Assembly (NCBI GenBank): GCA_903870185.1
Contig: CAIQCE010000362.1
Location: 1 to 7,284 of the forward strand
Length of the DNA stretch: 7,284 nucleotides
Direction: 5' to 3'
Origin: an uncultured Gammaproteobacteria bacterium
GTDB lineage: Bacteria; Pseudomonadota; Gammaproteobacteria; Coxiellales; Coxiellaceae
The translations under genes and the position numbers were made by a program. Under the pieces are notes generated by a model that worked only from the letters and a program-made list of their open reading frames with translations, was not told where the DNA came from and made no database searches. This document shows, in pieces, positions 6,474-7,284 of the stretch; positions within the stretch are counted from its first letter, which is position 1; each line of letters starts with the position of its first letter.

Positions 6474-6508
6474 TTGTTAGGCCGCGCTCCGCTTGGCACT
6501 AACCTACA
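6474..6508 (-). repeat. REP-like hairpin repeat, copy 2 (supplies the rluB stop codon)
   Basis: On the minus strand it starts TGTAGGTTAGTGCC and ends GGCCTAACAA, matching the copy at 4285-4318 at 31 of 35 aligned positions (three substitutions, one gap). The stem is better than in copy 1: GTTAG/CTAAC, then GCC/GGC, then GCG/CGC around a GAG loop, with a bulged T and an AA bulge on one side. The differences between the copies lie in the inner stem, loop and bulge, while the 14 bases at the GTAG end and 9 bases at the other end are identical. The TAG at 6504-6506, inside the GTAG, is the rluB stop codon. Confidence 0.78.
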
Positions 6509-7232
6509 CGCTCGCCAACAAAGCCTCTAACTCCGCACCCTCAAGCTCTGCCCACATGCCTAGCTTTAAACGACGTGGCAAAACAATAGGCCCATAGCGA
6601 ACTCGGGTCAAACGACTCACCCCAAGTCCACAGGCTTCGAACATCCGGCGGACAAAACGATTCCGTCCTTCCATCGCTACTAAATGATACCAATGATTAA
6701 CACCCTCACCTTCACCACCCGAATCGACGAGATCGGTAAAACGCCCTATCCCATCCTCTAATTCAATTCCATTGAGTAGATCGCGAGATTGCTCTTCGGT
6801 AATTCGCCCTAAAACTCGAACCGCATATTCTCGCTCAATTTGAGTTCGTGGGTGCATTAAACGATTCGCTAACTCCCCATCATTGGTGAATAATAATAAA
6901 CCGGAAGTATTAATATCCAAACGCCCGACATTAATCCAACGACCTTGAACAGATGGAAGATTTTCAAATACGGTTTTACGGCGTTCGGGGTCATGCCGAG
7001 TACACACTTCCCCTACTGGTTTATGATAAATCAATACTTGGGGTGTCTCCGGACGAGGCTGAAGTCGAACAGGCTTTCCATCGATCGTGATACGAACGTC
7101 TTCTTCTACGCGATCGCCTAATTTGGCGACTTGGCCATCGACTTTAACTCGACCGTCTTGAATCCAAACCTCGGCTTCCCGTCGGGAACCTAAGCCAGCT
7201 CGAGCTAATACTTTTTGAAGTTTTTCAGACAT
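6504..7232 (-). CDS. rluB: 23S rRNA pseudouridine synthase, RluB type
   Basis: Isomerises a uridine in 23S rRNA (U2605 in E. coli for RluB) during large-subunit assembly. 242 residues: an N-terminal S4 RNA-binding domain (about 1-60, KLQKVLARAGLGSRREAE at 4-21), then the RsuA-family catalytic domain with GRLDINTSGLLLF (103-115), whose Asp106 is the catalytic nucleophile, the EREYAVRV motif (133-140), EGRNRFVRRMFEACG (188-202) and the closing RVRYGPI segment (210-216). ATG 7230-7232 is preceded by AAGAGG (7242-7247) with a 9-base spacer. The family usually has Glu where this protein has Phe193 in the GRNRxVRR motif. E. coli RluB is about 50 residues longer because of a basic C-terminal tail; here the protein stops right after the catalytic domain, in the REP-like repeat. 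RluE/RluF/RsuA are alternatives, but the GRLDINTSGLLL motif together with an S4 domain favours RluB. Its upstream partner lies beyond the window. Confidence 0.92.
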   Translation of the reverse strand: MSEKLQKVLARAGLGSRREAEVWIQDGRVKVDGQVAKLGDRVEEDVRITIDGKPVRLQPRPETPQVLIYHKPVGEVCTRHDPERRKTVFENLPSVQGRWINVGRLDINTSGLLLFTNDGELANRLMHPRTQIEREYAVRVLGRITEEQSRDLLNGIELEDGIGRFTDLVDSGGEGEGVNHWYHLVAMEGRNRFVRRMFEACGLGVSRLTRVRYGPIVLPRRLKLGMWAELEGAELEALLASV

Positions 7233-7284
7233 GGGAGAGAACCTCTTGAAATTGAAAAATATTAAGTTTTGAATTTTGGAGCCA

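Overview
The window reads as a chromosomal segment of a moderately AT-rich gammaproteobacterium. Three products are recognisable as housekeeping enzymes: a class 2 (quinone-linked) dihydroorotate dehydrogenase, an RluB-type pseudouridine synthase and a PF06189-type cytosolic 5'-nucleotidase. A Legionellales/Coxiellaceae-like host is a guess from overall flavour (A/T-ending codons, lineage-specific hypothetical genes with low-complexity tails) and is not demonstrated.

Layout. Positions 1-4266 hold four plus-strand genes packed like an operon: the C-terminal nuclease end of a RecB/AddA-type helicase-nuclease (cut by the left edge), a 5'-nucleotidase, a polytopic GT-C-like membrane protein that overlaps it by 8 bases, and an unrecognised 422-residue protein with an Ala/Pro-rich tail that starts one base after the previous stop codon. 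pyrD follows on the minus strand (4309-5358). Its 5' side faces a divergent intergenic region of 287 bases (5359-5645), most of which is a 177-base imperfect palindrome (5402-5578). To the right is a single plus-strand gene of unknown function (5646-6419) with its own candidate extended -10 promoter and a strong intrinsic terminator. The window closes with rluB on the minus strand (6504-7232).

The most notable non-coding signals are two REP-like hairpin repeats (4285-4318 and 6474-6508). They match at 31 of 35 aligned positions, lie in the same orientation at the two convergent gene junctions, and supply the stop codons of pyrD and rluB in two different reading frames. The second is the large palindrome upstream of pyrD: its outermost 23 bases and innermost 24 bases are almost perfectly mirrored while the middle of the arms has diverged. 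I see no CRISPR array, tRNA, rRNA, transposase gene or recognisable defence cassette. The two unrecognised proteins and the palindrome are the best candidates for new biology here.
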